From Spirosoma rigui (lineage in GTDB: Bacteria; Bacteroidota; Bacteroidia; Cytophagales; Spirosomataceae): a stretch of DNA of 64,000 nt. The translations under genes were made by a program, and so were the position numbers. Shown here one piece after another: positions 1-9,127 of the stretch (positions within the stretch are counted from its first letter, which is position 1; the number at the start of each line of letters is the position of its first letter). The DNA is taken from positions 3,472,001-3,536,000 of the forward strand of contig NZ_CP020105.1 of the NCBI RefSeq assembly GCF_002067135.1, in the 5' to 3' direction. The notes beneath the pieces were generated by a model. That model had not been told where the DNA came from, did no database searches, and saw only the letters and a list, made by a program, of their open reading frames with translations.

Positions 1-163
1 GGAAAGCCCAGTCCAGATCCAGAAAATCATCATCGGGGGTGTCGATTCGCTCACGGACGTAGCTGACCGCAACCTTGCGGAACAACGCAGGAATGATGGT
101 TTGCAGGTGCCCGTTCCACAGGCGGGTGGGGGGCTTGTAAGTCGACGGGGCAATCAGCGGCAT
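1..163 (-). CDS. YheT-like alpha/beta hydrolase, N-terminal part (cut by window edge)
   Basis: Reading the minus strand from the ATG at 161-163 gives 54 residues that run off the window. They include LWNGHLQTIIPAL followed by a segment ending in FLDLDW. This pattern (a Trp-Asn-Gly-His-Leu-Gln-Thr block, then an Asp-Phe-Leu-Asp-Leu-Asp-Trp block) is the N-terminus of the YheT/COG0429 family of alpha/beta hydrolases, cytoplasmic proteins of poorly known substrate. The catalytic Ser, Asp and His lie outside the window, so activity cannot be judged. The family identification comes from remembered sequence and from a short stretch only. Confidence 0.7.
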   Translation of the reverse strand, partial: MPLIAPSTYKPPTRLWNGHLQTIIPALFRKVAVSYVRERIDTPDDDFLDLDWAF

Positions 164-379
164 TATTGGGCGCAGTCGATTGAAGCCGCAAAGGTACAAG
201 AAAAGGATAGAGACTGACCGTACTAGTTTCAGAATTAGCGTCTTTCCCGACGAGCTTCCGTATTCGGTTCAAAAAAATACCCAGATGATCCTACCCATCG
301 TTTAACTGGCTCCAATCCTTATCTTTAAGCCCCAATAACGGGCCGGGTGGTCCGGTCCCTGTTTATTCACTCGCATTCT

Positions 380-1269
380 ATGAAACCTACTGCTAACCTC
401 ACCCGCCAGCAGTTTCTGAAACTGGGGGCTCTGGCCACAACGGCTGCCTTCCTGCCTTCATTTGAGGTACTGGCTGCCAAACCCAAAACCATTGGTCTGC
501 AACTGTATACCCTCCGGGATGCCATGGCAAAAGACCCGGACGGTACCCTGAAAAAAGTGGCCGACATTGGCTACAAAGAAGTAGAGTCGTTTGGCTATGC
601 TGACGGTAAGTTCTTCGGTAAATCTCCCAAGGACTACGCTGCAAAGCTGAAAGAGCTTGGACTGACATCGCCAAGTGGCCACTACACAACGGGCAATGTA
701 GTCGTTACGGGCAAAGGAACGCTCAAAAACGATTGGGAACGCGCCGTTGCCGATGCCGCCCAGATTGGTCAGAAATACATGGTTTGTGCTTACCTGTTTC
801 CACCGGAACGAACCAAACTGGACGACTACAAACAATTTGCCGAACTGTTCAATAAATCGGCCGAAGTGTGCCGGGCGGCCGGTATCCAGTTTGTGTACCA
901 CAACCACGATTTCGAATTTCAGCCCCTGGGGGGCAAAAGCCGTATGACCTGTTGCTACAGGAAACCGACCCGAAACTGGTTAAGATGGAGCTTGACCTTT
1001 ACTGGGCTACGTTTGCCGGGCAGGACCCCGTAGCGCTCTTCAAAAAGCACCCCGGCCGGTTCCCCCTCTGGCACGTCAAGGATATGGAAAAAACCGCCGA
1101 GCGGGCCTTTGCCGAAGTAGGGACCGGGTCGATAAATTTCCAGCGTATTTTTGACGCTCGGAAAACAGCGGGTATGACTCACTATTTTGTGGAGCAGGAT
1201 GTTTGCAAACGGCCGCCCCTGGAATCCATTGCCATCAGCTACAAAAATATGCAGAAGCTAAGCGTATAA
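380..1269 (+). pseudogene. Sugar phosphate isomerase/epimerase-like TIM barrel protein, frameshifted
   Basis: The first part, from the ATG at 380, has an export signal (LTRQQFLKLGALATTAAF; a Tat-like signal lacking the second arginine), then IGLQLYTLRD, the usual first strand of xylose isomerase-like TIM barrel (AP endonuclease 2 family) proteins, and the metal-site motif HNHDFEF. At the G6 run at 928-933 the frame breaks: the original frame runs to a stop at 1033, while the family sequence continues one base out of frame (KPYDLLLQETDPKLVKMELD, then WHVKDME) to the stop at 1269. One extra G would restore a protein of about 297 residues. This is either a real frameshift or a homopolymer sequencing error. 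A GTG at 347 is an alternative start, but the ATG at 380 sits directly before the signal peptide. Related periplasmic proteins act on sugar or inositol derivatives; the substrate is unknown. Confidence 0.8.
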
Positions 1270-1620
1270 TCCCGCGACCATAAAGCCCGTGTACTCTATC
1301 TGTAAAGGGCTAGCTGGGCAAAAGTACGAGACCACCGAACCCCGAAAATCCCACCTCAACAGAAGCTGGATTTTCGGGGTTCGGTGGTCTTGCGCACGGT
1401 AAAACACGGAATGACTACGTATCTGTGTTCACACCAGTAGCTCTCGTGTTGCCTGTAGACAGTCGATTACGGAAGGCTGGGTCAAAAAAAGATACAAAAT
1501 ACAGGCATGAACAAATTAGAGAAGACTTTTGCCTGTTTTGGGCTCAATTATTAGCTCATCGACCAACTTAGTCAATTGCTGATGCTTGCCGACTTTTAAC
1601 GTAGGCACCGTAATACCGCA
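1270..1620. other. Intergenic stretch with one strong hairpin
   Basis: No convincing gene was seen in this 351-base stretch. It holds the long hairpin at 1330-1391 and then AT-richer sequence leading into the receiver-domain remnant that starts near 1621. Confidence 0.6.
1330..1391. terminator. Hairpin with perfect 23-bp arms
   Basis: Arms at 1330-1352 and 1369-1391 are exact reverse complements and enclose a 16-base loop. It lies 60 bases after the stop of the frameshifted isomerase gene. There is no long T-run after the + strand arm, so it may act as a transcript-stabilising hairpin rather than a classical intrinsic terminator. Confidence 0.65.
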
Positions 1621-1849
1621 TTTCCGTTGCTCGTCATTGAGAACAATGATGACCACCAACGTTTTGATTGGGTATAGCATCCGCTACTGAATTCCGCAGG
1701 TAGAGCCGGTTTTTGCGTCATCAGCCGAGGAAGCCCTCGATTACCTTAAACCGGTATGATTCGGGGGCGTCTTCCCGAACTTGGTGCTCATGGATATTTG
1801 CCTGCCCATGATCGAAAAGGCACATGAACTCGGAGAAACTCGTTCATAA
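1621..1849 (+). pseudogene. Decayed response-regulator receiver domain
   Basis: Fragments of a CheY-like receiver domain lie in order on the + strand. FPLLVIENNDDHQ at 1621-1659 corresponds to the first strand and acidic pocket. A change of frame near 1660-1690 follows. Then come PVFASSAEEALDYLKPV at 1706-1756, a TGA at 1757-1759, and PNLVLMDICLPM at 1775-1810, the phospho-acceptor strand. The reading ends at a TAA at 1847-1849, before the Ser/Thr and Lys strands. At least one frameshift, one internal stop and a C-terminal loss are visible, so the gene is dead. An intact receiver gene lies about 300 bases downstream on the other strand; the two are not close copies, so this is not a simple recent duplication. 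Confidence 0.65.
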
Positions 1850-2151
1850 ATTAACCAACGCCATTTGACGCGTGGGAGGCTATTTTCAAGGTGAATAACG
1901 TGTAATGGTTATCCACCGCACCCCTTCCGCAATTTCTTAAGGCTGATACCTACCCGCTGTTGTCCTGATAAAATCGGAATGTTACAGAAGGCATACTGCG
2001 GGTTGCCTATCGAATCGATTACTGGGTTTGTTCGTAGCCCGGTCTGGTGGCGAAGGGCAGTCGGTCTGGGCAGCGCGGGAGAAGAAAGCATCCACCAACC
2101 GGGTGGAGGTATAGAATCGGGTAGGCAAGGGGGCCTGAACGGGAGCAGGGA
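1850..2151. other. Intergenic stretch, nothing recognised
   Basis: About 300 bases between the receiver remnant and the response regulator. Short open frames exist on both strands, but none matches a family I know. It could hold more decayed coding sequence. Confidence 0.5.
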
Positions 2152-2607
2152 TCAGCTTTCCTTGCGGTGCCTGACATCCAGCAACGTAACGGTTTCGTAC
2201 CAGTAAACACGCAGGTGACCGAGGTATACTTTCCAGTCGGCGTAGGAGAACGGTTTGACGGTGAAGGCCGAGGCCCCGAATGCGTAAGCCCGCTCGACCT
2301 GCCTCTCGGTTTTACTGGCCGACAGCATAACAACGGGTAACAAACGACCTTTTGGATGCGTCCGGAGCAAGGCTAAAAAATCCAGCCCGTCTACTTTGTC
2401 CTGCAAGTCAATATCTAACAAAACAATCTTCGGACCTTTACCCTCCAGGTCATCGATGTATGTTTTTGCGTCTTGAAAGTTAGTGACAGAAATAAAGGAT
2501 GCCTCGGGAAAGCTGGTCTGGGAAGCCCGACTGAGCACATCGGCAATCAAGGGGTCGTCATCAACGAGTAAAATAGGAAAAGAAGGCTGCGGCATAGGTC
2601 TCGACAA
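2152..2607 (-). CDS. Single-domain response regulator (CheY-like receiver)
   Basis: A 151-residue protein that is essentially one receiver domain. The acidic pocket VDDD is at residues 15-18, the phospho-acceptor Asp65 is in VLLDIDLQ, the switch Ser is in MLSASKT, and the conserved Lys is in FTVKPF near residue 125. There is no output domain, so it should act by protein contact, as a phospho-relay partner or sink of a histidine kinase; no kinase gene is adjacent. ATG codons at 2607 and 2595 are both possible starts; the first is given. It is transcribed alone, away from the GT2 genes. Confidence 0.88.
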   Translation of the reverse strand: MSRPMPQPSFPILLVDDDPLIADVLSRASQTSFPEASFISVTNFQDAKTYIDDLEGKGPKIVLLDIDLQDKVDGLDFLALLRTHPKGRLLPVVMLSASKTERQVERAYAFGASAFTVKPFSYADWKVYLGHLRVYWYETVTLLDVRHRKES

Positions 2608-3048
2608 GTGGTGTTCTTCTAGCGTGCTGTTGGTGGTGTATGGTTAAATAAAATCAGGTTTCAACGGTCAATGATGAACAAACATTAAGTCAACGAACCG
2701 GTTGGCTTTATTTTTGTTTCGACAGACGGAACCCTGACTCAACCAAACTGCCTGTTCAGTAGATACTTACACCGATAGACAGCGAAAAGCAGAACAGCCT
2801 ACTTCCTCTATAATCATAAAGATAGTGGTAATGTAATCTACTTTGTGTATCTGTTCACGTTTCCGCCCGTACTTTTTCGGCGTCAATGCGTGGTACAGGG
2901 ACCGAAACGAGTCGATCGGCAGTTATTATCACACGATCAAACCAGGCAGCCAGTATCCACCCCAGTTAACTAACGAATGCCGACCAGGGTTTCTGAATCG
3001 TAATATTTCCGGCTCCGGCCTGGCAGCGATGAGAGCGGAAGAACCGGC
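2608..3048. other. Divergent intergenic region with one promoter-like box
   Basis: A 441-base AT-richer region between the response regulator (minus strand) and the first GT2 gene (+ strand). TATTTTTG at 2710-2717 fits the Bacteroidota -7 consensus TAnnTTTG on the + strand, but no TTG sits at the expected -33 distance and it is about 330 bases before the GT2 start. No gene is recognised here. Confidence 0.4.
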
Positions 3049-4026
3049 ATGAACGAAGCACCAATGTCAACCGAGCCAACCGATCAATCGCCACTCGTTT
3101 CTGTAATTATTCCGTGTTATAACCACGCTGCCTTTTTGCAGCAGGCCATCGACAGCATTGACCGACAGACCTATGCGCCAATCGAAATTGTCGTAGTCGA
3201 TGATGGTTCTGTTGACCACACGAACGAAGTTGCGTCGCAGAATCAACATGTGCGGTACGTATACCAGCATAACCAGGGTTTGTCGGCGGCCCGCAACACG
3301 GGTTACCGAGCCAGCCAGGGCCATTTTCTGGTATTTCTCGACGCGGATGATGTGCTTTACCCTCACGCTATTGCCTATAATCTGGCGCAGTTGCTGGCCC
3401 GGCCAGATGCGGCTTTCGTGTCGGGCGGCCACGAAGGAGTCGACCAGCAGTTGAACGTGTTGTGGACTACGCAGCGCGTCGTGACCGACCATCATTACCG
3501 CCACTTTCTGATGGGCAACTACATTGGGATGCACGCAACGGTCATGTACCGGCGGTGGGTATTCGACACGTACCTGTTCGACTCCTCCCTGCGTGCCTGC
3601 GAGGATTATCAGTTGTATCTGGCGGTTTCGGCGCAGCATCCGGTCCTGCACCACACAAACATATTGACCGGCTATCGCCAGCACGGAACGAATATGTCAT
3701 CCGATTCGCTGCTGATGATGACTGTTTCGCTGTCGGTGCTCCAACAACACGAAGTCTTGTTGCGTGACGAAGCAGACAGGCAAGCTTACAAACAGGGTGT
3801 AACGTTTTGGCAAAAGCTGTATTGTCAGCAGATGTACCTGCAACTGACCAGCCCATCCCTGGTATTGAACCCGGACCGGCGGGCGGGGTATGTACAGAAG
3901 CTCCGGCAAAATGAGCCAGTTTTATTTATGCGTTACCAGCTTTTCCGGTACGTGCCTGTCAAGTCGTTCCTCAAACGAATGCTGCCCCGCCCCCTTATAA
4001 AGTGGTTGAAGCAGGCAAAAAAATAA
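3049..4026 (+). CDS. Family 2 glycosyltransferase
   Basis: A 325-residue GT-A fold enzyme. It begins with LVSVIIPCYNHAAFL, followed by the nucleotide-binding VVVDDGS near residues 48-54, the acceptor-side SAARNTGYRAS and the metal-binding FLDADD near residue 97. This class transfers a sugar from a nucleotide sugar in the cytoplasm, usually in LPS, capsule or exopolysaccharide assembly. No membrane segment is evident. ATG codons at 3049 and 3064 are both plausible starts. Two further GT2 genes follow on the same strand after a 711-base gap. Donor and acceptor sugars cannot be read from the sequence. Confidence 0.9.
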   Translation: MNEAPMSTEPTDQSPLVSVIIPCYNHAAFLQQAIDSIDRQTYAPIEIVVVDDGSVDHTNEVASQNQHVRYVYQHNQGLSAARNTGYRASQGHFLVFLDADDVLYPHAIAYNLAQLLARPDAAFVSGGHEGVDQQLNVLWTTQRVVTDHHYRHFLMGNYIGMHATVMYRRWVFDTYLFDSSLRACEDYQLYLAVSAQHPVLHHTNILTGYRQHGTNMSSDSLLMMTVSLSVLQQHEVLLRDEADRQAYKQGVTFWQKLYCQQMYLQLTSPSLVLNPDRRAGYVQKLRQNEPVLFMRYQLFRYVPVKSFLKRMLPRPLIKWLKQAKK

Positions 4027-4737
4027 CAGAATCTGCGTTGCGGAAAAACAGGCTGATCACGTAGGTCTGGCCATGGAAAAGTTGTCGGTTTGATCTGAAT
4101 TGTACGTAATAATGTTCTAAGTATAATTACTTATAAGTTGCACTGGCTCATCAAATAAGGGTGGGAAAGTTGCTAAATGCATCCGTCCTGAATAAGCCGG
4201 TAAAACTAGCCGCGATGCATAAGTTTGCTACACAAGAGGGGTCATAAACACGTGAGCATTATATTTATTTTGTCAGTTTATGCCAGCTGTAAACCAACTG
4301 GTTAACAAAAAGATTGTGCTGGTACTTATCCACTTAAAAAAAGGTAAGTTATTGGGTTGCCCCGTTAATTAGTTATTATTAACCTTGAGAACGACTCGCA
4401 ACACGATAATCCAGGTTACTTTATCCCGGTATGTATCGGAATCGTTTTTTTACCATATCCACAAACCATACTTTATGATGATCGATCAGCCGTTTACTAC
4501 GATTGACTATTCTTTCCATGCGTGGATCGCTATGTTTGTCGATGGCTTTCCCGATTTGGGTGACTCGCCGGGGCCGCCGGTTTCTGCTGATACATGGACA
4601 GGCAGGATGGGTAGGCATCCAGGACCGTTGTTTTCAGCTAAGGTAGCAGCCTGTTGTGTCTCTTTCCCGCGTCTTTCTTCATGGACAGAACCGGCATCGT
4701 TTCTTCCGGTTAGCTGCATCATTGGCTAGACTATCTG
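4027..4737. other. 711-base AT-rich gap between two GT2 genes
   Basis: The stretch, especially 4080-4540, is visibly richer in A and T than its surroundings. It contains only short open frames with no family resemblance, such as one at 4385-4729. No inverted repeat typical of an insertion sequence was found. It may carry the promoter of the next two GT2 genes. Confidence 0.5.
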
Positions 4738-5730
4738 TTGCCGGCGTTTATGGTCAATCGTATTCCTCAATCTCCTCCTCCGGTGCATCGGGTTTCGGCT
4801 ACGGAGCAACGGCCGTTATGGTCGGTGATGGTCCCGGTTTTTAACGGCTCGGCTTTTCTGGCCGAAGCGCTGACCAGCGTTCTGGAACAGTGTAAGGGAC
4901 CGGCCCACATGGAGATCATAGTGGTGGATGATGCCAGTACCGACACCGACGTTGCAGCATTGGTGGCCAGCCTTGGCCAGGGTCGGATCGACTACATTCG
5001 TCAGCCGGAAAACGTGGGCAGTTTACGGAATTTCGAGACTTGCCTGAACCAGGCGCGGGGTTATTTTATTCACCTCCTGCACGGCGATGATAAGGTCCAC
5101 AAAGGATACTATCAGGCGATGACGACCTTGTTCGATCAACATCCGGAGGCCGGCGCAGCTTTTTGTCGGCATGAGCACATTGATGAGCAGGGGCACCGTA
5201 TAAATGTGGAAGTACTGGAGTCCGAACAGGATGGCCTACTAAATAACTGGCTGCTACGTCTGGCAACGCGCCAGCGAATTCAGTATTGTAGCATCTCGGT
5301 CAGGCGTTCCGTGTACGAAGAAGTGGGGAGCTTTTATGGCGTGGTGTATGGTGAAGACTGGGAAATGTGGATGCGCATTGCCCAGCGTTATGCTATGGCC
5401 TATACCCCCCGGTTGCTGGCGGCCTATCGTCACCACGCCACGTCCGTATCGGGACAGTATCATCGGACGGCACAGAATCTGAGGGATCTACAGTGGGTGA
5501 TCGAAACCATACAACAGTACGTACCTGAACCCGATCGTAAACGCGTAAAGAAGCAATCGTTAAAAAATTACGCCTATTACGGGCTGGATACGGCCCATCG
5601 AATCTGGTCTAGTTCGAATGACCGGGAGGGCGTTCGTGCGCAGCTGAAAGAAGCTATCCGCATGCACGGAGACCTTCGAATGTATTTAAAAATTGCCCGT
5701 TTGTACGGTAAAATAGTCGTAAACCTGTGA
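4738..5730 (+). CDS. Family 2 glycosyltransferase
   Basis: A 330-residue GT2 enzyme. WSVMVPVFNGSAFLAEAL starts the GT-A fold, IIVVDDAST is the nucleotide-binding loop, LLHGDDKVHKGYY replaces the usual DxD region (HGDD), and YGEDWEMWMRIA is the conserved acidic helix motif near the catalytic base. It is cytoplasmic by sequence, with no membrane segments. The start at 4738 is the longest; ATG at 4750 is an alternative. The stop at 5728-5730 overlaps the ATG of the next GT2 at 5730, so the two are translationally coupled. Likely role: one sugar addition in a surface polysaccharide. Confidence 0.9.
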   Translation: MPAFMVNRIPQSPPPVHRVSATEQRPLWSVMVPVFNGSAFLAEALTSVLEQCKGPAHMEIIVVDDASTDTDVAALVASLGQGRIDYIRQPENVGSLRNFETCLNQARGYFIHLLHGDDKVHKGYYQAMTTLFDQHPEAGAAFCRHEHIDEQGHRINVEVLESEQDGLLNNWLLRLATRQRIQYCSISVRRSVYEEVGSFYGVVYGEDWEMWMRIAQRYAMAYTPRLLAAYRHHATSVSGQYHRTAQNLRDLQWVIETIQQYVPEPDRKRVKKQSLKNYAYYGLDTAHRIWSSSNDREGVRAQLKEAIRMHGDLRMYLKIARLYGKIVVNL

Positions 5731-6788
5731 TGAATAAAGGCATCTCTATTGTAATTTGTACGTATAACGGATCGCAATTATTACCCGCCACCCTACGTCA
5801 TATTGCCCGGCAGCAAGTGCCGTCGCGAGTCGACTGGGAGGTCATCGTCGTTGATAATGCCTCGACGGACGATTCGGCCAACGTTGCCGCTCATACCTGG
5901 TCTACCTTAGCCTGCACAGCGCCTTTGACGATTACCCACCAGCCAATTCCCGGTTTGAACCATGCCCGCGAGATGGGTTTTGACATGGCCAGTTTCGAGT
6001 ACATCCTGATGTGTGATGATGACAATTGGCTGGATCAAAATTACCTGACCACGGCCCTCGATATAATGGATAAAAATCCGGAGATAGGAATGCTGGGGGG
6101 CAATGGCAAGTTGATCTATGAAGTCACTCCACCTGCTTGGGTTGTGAAGTATCCAATTCATGCCAACGGGCCTCAGGCAAACAAAAGCGGGCTGGCGAAA
6201 GAGTACGGTGTTTACGGAGCGGGCAGTGTCATGCGCAAAGCCGCCTACATCCGTATACGTAAAGCAGGTTTTAAATTTCTCCTGACCGACCGACTGGGTA
6301 GTCAGCTTTCGTCAGGCGGTGATTTTGAATTATGTCATGGGCTAGCCATGGCTGGTTATTTAATTTGGTATGATGAACGCCTGGTATTTAGTCATTTTAT
6401 AACCGCAAATCGAATTACCTGGTCGTACTACGTTAACTATTTGAATCAGGATTCGTTGTCATTTACCGTACTGGAGCCATATGGAATTTTTCTTAAAAAG
6501 GGATCACATAGCTTGCTGATTTTCTGGGCCACTTTGCTTAAAAACTTCATATACTTTACGGGAAGTTTTCTGCGTATTCTGGTAGTTAAAAATAAGTTGA
6601 TGATGGGCCGCGCCGATCAGTCCAGCCGGCTTAAACTGATTATGCTGAAACCCCGTATTTATTCATACCGGCAGGTTGTGAAAATGACCCGGAATTTTCT
6701 CTTGGCCAGCGAATTTCAACGACGATGTGAACGCCAGAAGAGAAGTATTTTGCCAAGTGAGAAGAGAGCATCTCATGAATTAATTTAA
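5730..6788 (+). CDS. Family 2 glycosyltransferase
   Basis: A 352-residue GT2. It shows ISIVICTYNGSQLL at the N-terminus, VIVVDNASTDDSA, the metal-site LMCDDDNWLD and SGGDFELCHGLAMAGY for the acceptor side. A hydrophobic stretch near residues 260-285 (LLIFWATLLKNFIYFTGSF) may associate with the membrane. The ATG at 5730 shares a base with the previous stop; a GTG at 5727 is in frame but less likely. Codon choice looks a little AT-richer than in the metabolic genes further on. Transcription probably ends at the strong hairpin at 6829-6890. Confidence 0.9.
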   Translation: MNKGISIVICTYNGSQLLPATLRHIARQQVPSRVDWEVIVVDNASTDDSANVAAHTWSTLACTAPLTITHQPIPGLNHAREMGFDMASFEYILMCDDDNWLDQNYLTTALDIMDKNPEIGMLGGNGKLIYEVTPPAWVVKYPIHANGPQANKSGLAKEYGVYGAGSVMRKAAYIRIRKAGFKFLLTDRLGSQLSSGGDFELCHGLAMAGYLIWYDERLVFSHFITANRITWSYYVNYLNQDSLSFTVLEPYGIFLKKGSHSLLIFWATLLKNFIYFTGSFLRILVVKNKLMMGRADQSSRLKLIMLKPRIYSYRQVVKMTRNFLLASEFQRRCERQKRSILPSEKRASHELI

Positions 6789-6828
6789 AACCGAAAAAAA
6801 AGCGACCCAATTTCATTCACGTAATACT

Positions 6829-6890
6829 CACTCGTTTAAATAAACAAATGCCCAGCCTTCCGGCTGGGCATTTGTTTATTTAAACGAGTG
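6829..6890. terminator. Bidirectional hairpin with perfect 29-bp arms
   Basis: Arms 6829-6857 and 6862-6890 are exact reverse complements around a 4-base loop. The stem has a GC-rich top (CCCAGCC/GGCTGGG) and an A/T-rich base, so it can end transcripts arriving from both sides: the + strand GT2 genes and the minus-strand membrane peptide gene that stops at 6899. Confidence 0.85.
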
Positions 6891-6898
6891 GGATATCA

Positions 6899-7060
6899 TC
6901 AAACGCCCCGACCCTGAATAAGCCGTAAAACAACGGCAATGACGGCAATGACCAACAGGACGTGAATCAAGCTGCCCATCCCGAAGCTGTTAAAGCCCAG
7001 AAAACCCAACAGCCAGATGATAATAAGAATAACCGCGATTGTATACAGCAGATTGCCCAT
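6899..7060 (-). CDS. Small hydrophobic Lmo0937-like membrane protein
   Basis: The minus strand encodes a 53-residue protein that starts MGNLLYTIAVILIIIWLLGF and ends VVLRLIQGRGV. It has two predicted membrane segments (residues 4-22 and 31-47) joined by a short GFNSFGMGSLIH turn. This composition and length match the Lmo0937/DUF5670 family of short membrane proteins found in many Bacteroidota and Firmicutes, often linked to stress. The ATG at 7058-7060 is the only reasonable start. Function is unknown. Confidence 0.8.
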   Translation of the reverse strand: MGNLLYTIAVILIIIWLLGFLGFNSFGMGSLIHVLLVIAVIAVVLRLIQGRGV

Positions 7061-7310
7061 GGTGATAAAAAATGTAAATGGTGAATAATTTATTTTGTTA
7101 TTGTTTGAGTACCTGTTTAACCCTTGTTCGTCAAAAGTGATTTTTTAACTGATTAAATGGTCCAGTACAACAAGGAGGCACTTTTAGTAATTATTTTTCC
7201 TAGTAAGCCTATGAAAAAAGTATTGTGCCAATTCAACAATCTGCGGATAAAGGCTATTTCGTTGCTTAATTTTCCGCGATATACGCGGCTAGGGAGCCTG
7301 CCAGTCAAGA

Positions 7311-9005
7311 TCATAGCGTAAGTTTCTGCCCGTCTTTCAGGAGGGCTGTCTGTAACAGTGCGTAGGGAAGCCGCTGGGGCGACACACGGCGGTTGATGGC
7401 CAGTACGGCTGCCGTAGCGGCCGACTGGCCCAGAATCATAAACACCGGCTCCATACGTATCGACCCGTAGGCGATGTGTGAACTCGATACACAAACGGGT
7501 ACCAGCAGGTTTGAACATTCGGCCTCTTTGGGTAAAATCGAGCCGTAGGCAATGGAATAAGGTTTGTCGGGATGTACCCCAATATCCCCTTCGTTCTGAA
7601 CAAACCCGTCTTTTGTTACAAACCGCTGCGCGTTGTGTGCATCCAGGGCGTATGACCCCATCCCGATTGGGTTAGGCACGTTTGTTTTACCCAGCGCGTC
7701 ATTTTCTTTCATGACATACTCGCCCAGCATCCGACGGGCTTCTCGGATGTACAGTTGATGGGGCCAACCGCCATTATCGGTGAATTCATCGTTGGGTAAC
7801 CCCCAGGCCTGCATAGCCGTGTGCACGTCGGCGGGTACGTGTGGGTCGTTCTGCAGATAGTACATCAACCCTTTCTGATACAGCTCATGGTCGCGGATAA
7901 TAGCGCGCCGTCGTTCATACGTAGCCTCGGGGTAATCGTAGTTTTTGCCGAGGTAATCGGTGCTGAACGGACCGTGGTTGTTGGTGTCGGTTTTGCGATT
8001 GGGGATAGGATCGTACTTGTCGAAGGTTTCGCGCCAGCCCGAGGCAAAAACCCGCGCCAGTAGTTCATACCGGCCGGGGTCGTAACCAGGCGGCTTAGGA
8101 AACCGTATCCGATTGTCGGGGTGATTACTTAAACACATCCGGAAACAGTAGGCCTGAATCTTAGCATCGCTCGTACCGTTTTCGCCCGGACGTTCCGGGC
8201 TTATTTCCGGAAGGAGACCACTGCTGGGGTCGCCGGGTGTTTTGTAGGGACTGATGGGACTCTTAAAATGATGACCATGCTGGAACACGCCAACCTGAAC
8301 GCCATTGTGAGCCTCGCCGTAAACTGAGTTGGCCTCCCGGCCCACGTGATACCGAACCCCCGCTGCTGCCATCAGATCACCTTCGTAAGTGGCGTCGATG
8401 AATACCTTGCCTGCGTAGCTGTTGCCGGCCAGCGTCCGGAACGACTGAATCGCACCTGCTTTCCTGGTGATGCCCTTCGCGGTGCGTCCAACCGTGGAGC
8501 GGTCGAGCCACTCGTCCCGGTAGACGACCAGCATATTTTCCCGGACAAAATCCTCGAAAACCTGTTCCGCTGCGTGGGGTTCAAAAATCCACATGGTCCG
8601 GTTTGTACCGTCAATGGCTGGTGTCCCCTGGCCTTTATTGCCGTATTCGTCGCGTTTCTGCCAAGTCCAGGACCCGGCTTTCTGGTAATGCTGGTACAGG
8701 CGCTGGTAAAACTCCCGCGATAAACCACCAATAACCTCTTTGTTACCCGTATCGGTGAACCCCAGCCCGCCCGACGACAGACCGCCAAGGTGCTTGTCGG
8801 GCGAGACAATAATGACCGATTTGCCCATTTTCTTTACCTGCACAGCCGCAATGACGGCCGCTGATGTACCACCATAAATGACAACATCAGCCGACCGAAC
8901 GGCAGCGGGTCGGGCCCTGGCGCGATGGGTATGTCCATCCTTAAAAGCGGGTAGCAGGCACGTAACTGCGCCAATCAACAGCAGGAGCCAATTAGTTCTT
9001 CTCAT
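7311..9005 (-). CDS. Secreted FAD-dependent oxidoreductase
   Basis: A protein of 564 residues from the ATG at 9005, which precedes a signal peptide (WLLLLIGAVTCLLPAF); an upstream ATG at 9032 is less likely. After the signal, DVVIYGGTSAAVIAAVQVKKMG is a dinucleotide-binding fold with an altered glycine pattern, followed by GGLSSGGLGFTDTGN, typical of the FAD_oxidored group (PF12831) often labelled xanthan lyase-like or FAD-dependent oxidoreductase. The stretch VFIDATYEGDLMAAAGVRYHVGRE, broken here as VFIDATYEGDLM and AAAGVRYHVGRE, is characteristic of that family. These proteins are common in polysaccharide-degrading Bacteroidota; no substrate is established. It stands alone on the minus strand. 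Confidence 0.82.
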   Translation of the reverse strand: MRRTNWLLLLIGAVTCLLPAFKDGHTHRARARPAAVRSADVVIYGGTSAAVIAAVQVKKMGKSVIIVSPDKHLGGLSSGGLGFTDTGNKEVIGGLSREFYQRLYQHYQKAGSWTWQKRDEYGNKGQGTPAIDGTNRTMWIFEPHAAEQVFEDFVRENMLVVYRDEWLDRSTVGRTAKGITRKAGAIQSFRTLAGNSYAGKVFIDATYEGDLMAAAGVRYHVGREANSVYGEAHNGVQVGVFQHGHHFKSPISPYKTPGDPSSGLLPEISPERPGENGTSDAKIQAYCFRMCLSNHPDNRIRFPKPPGYDPGRYELLARVFASGWRETFDKYDPIPNRKTDTNNHGPFSTDYLGKNYDYPEATYERRRAIIRDHELYQKGLMYYLQNDPHVPADVHTAMQAWGLPNDEFTDNGGWPHQLYIREARRMLGEYVMKENDALGKTNVPNPIGMGSYALDAHNAQRFVTKDGFVQNEGDIGVHPDKPYSIAYGSILPKEAECSNLLVPVCVSSSHIAYGSIRMEPVFMILGQSAATAAVLAINRRVSPQRLPYALLQTALLKDGQKLTL

Positions 9006-9127
9006 AGGTGAACGTCGTTTTGCACTGAGCAAAGAGGAAAACGACGTTTGGCTTACTCAACGACTACCTGAGATACGGGACTGGCCCGTTAGGGCGAGGG
9101 GCATGGACTACCAATCATGCTTACCCG

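Noticed and set aside
4385..4729. 114-codon + strand frame in the gap between GT2 genes
   Set aside because: No domain, no signal and no translation-start context; low-complexity composition.
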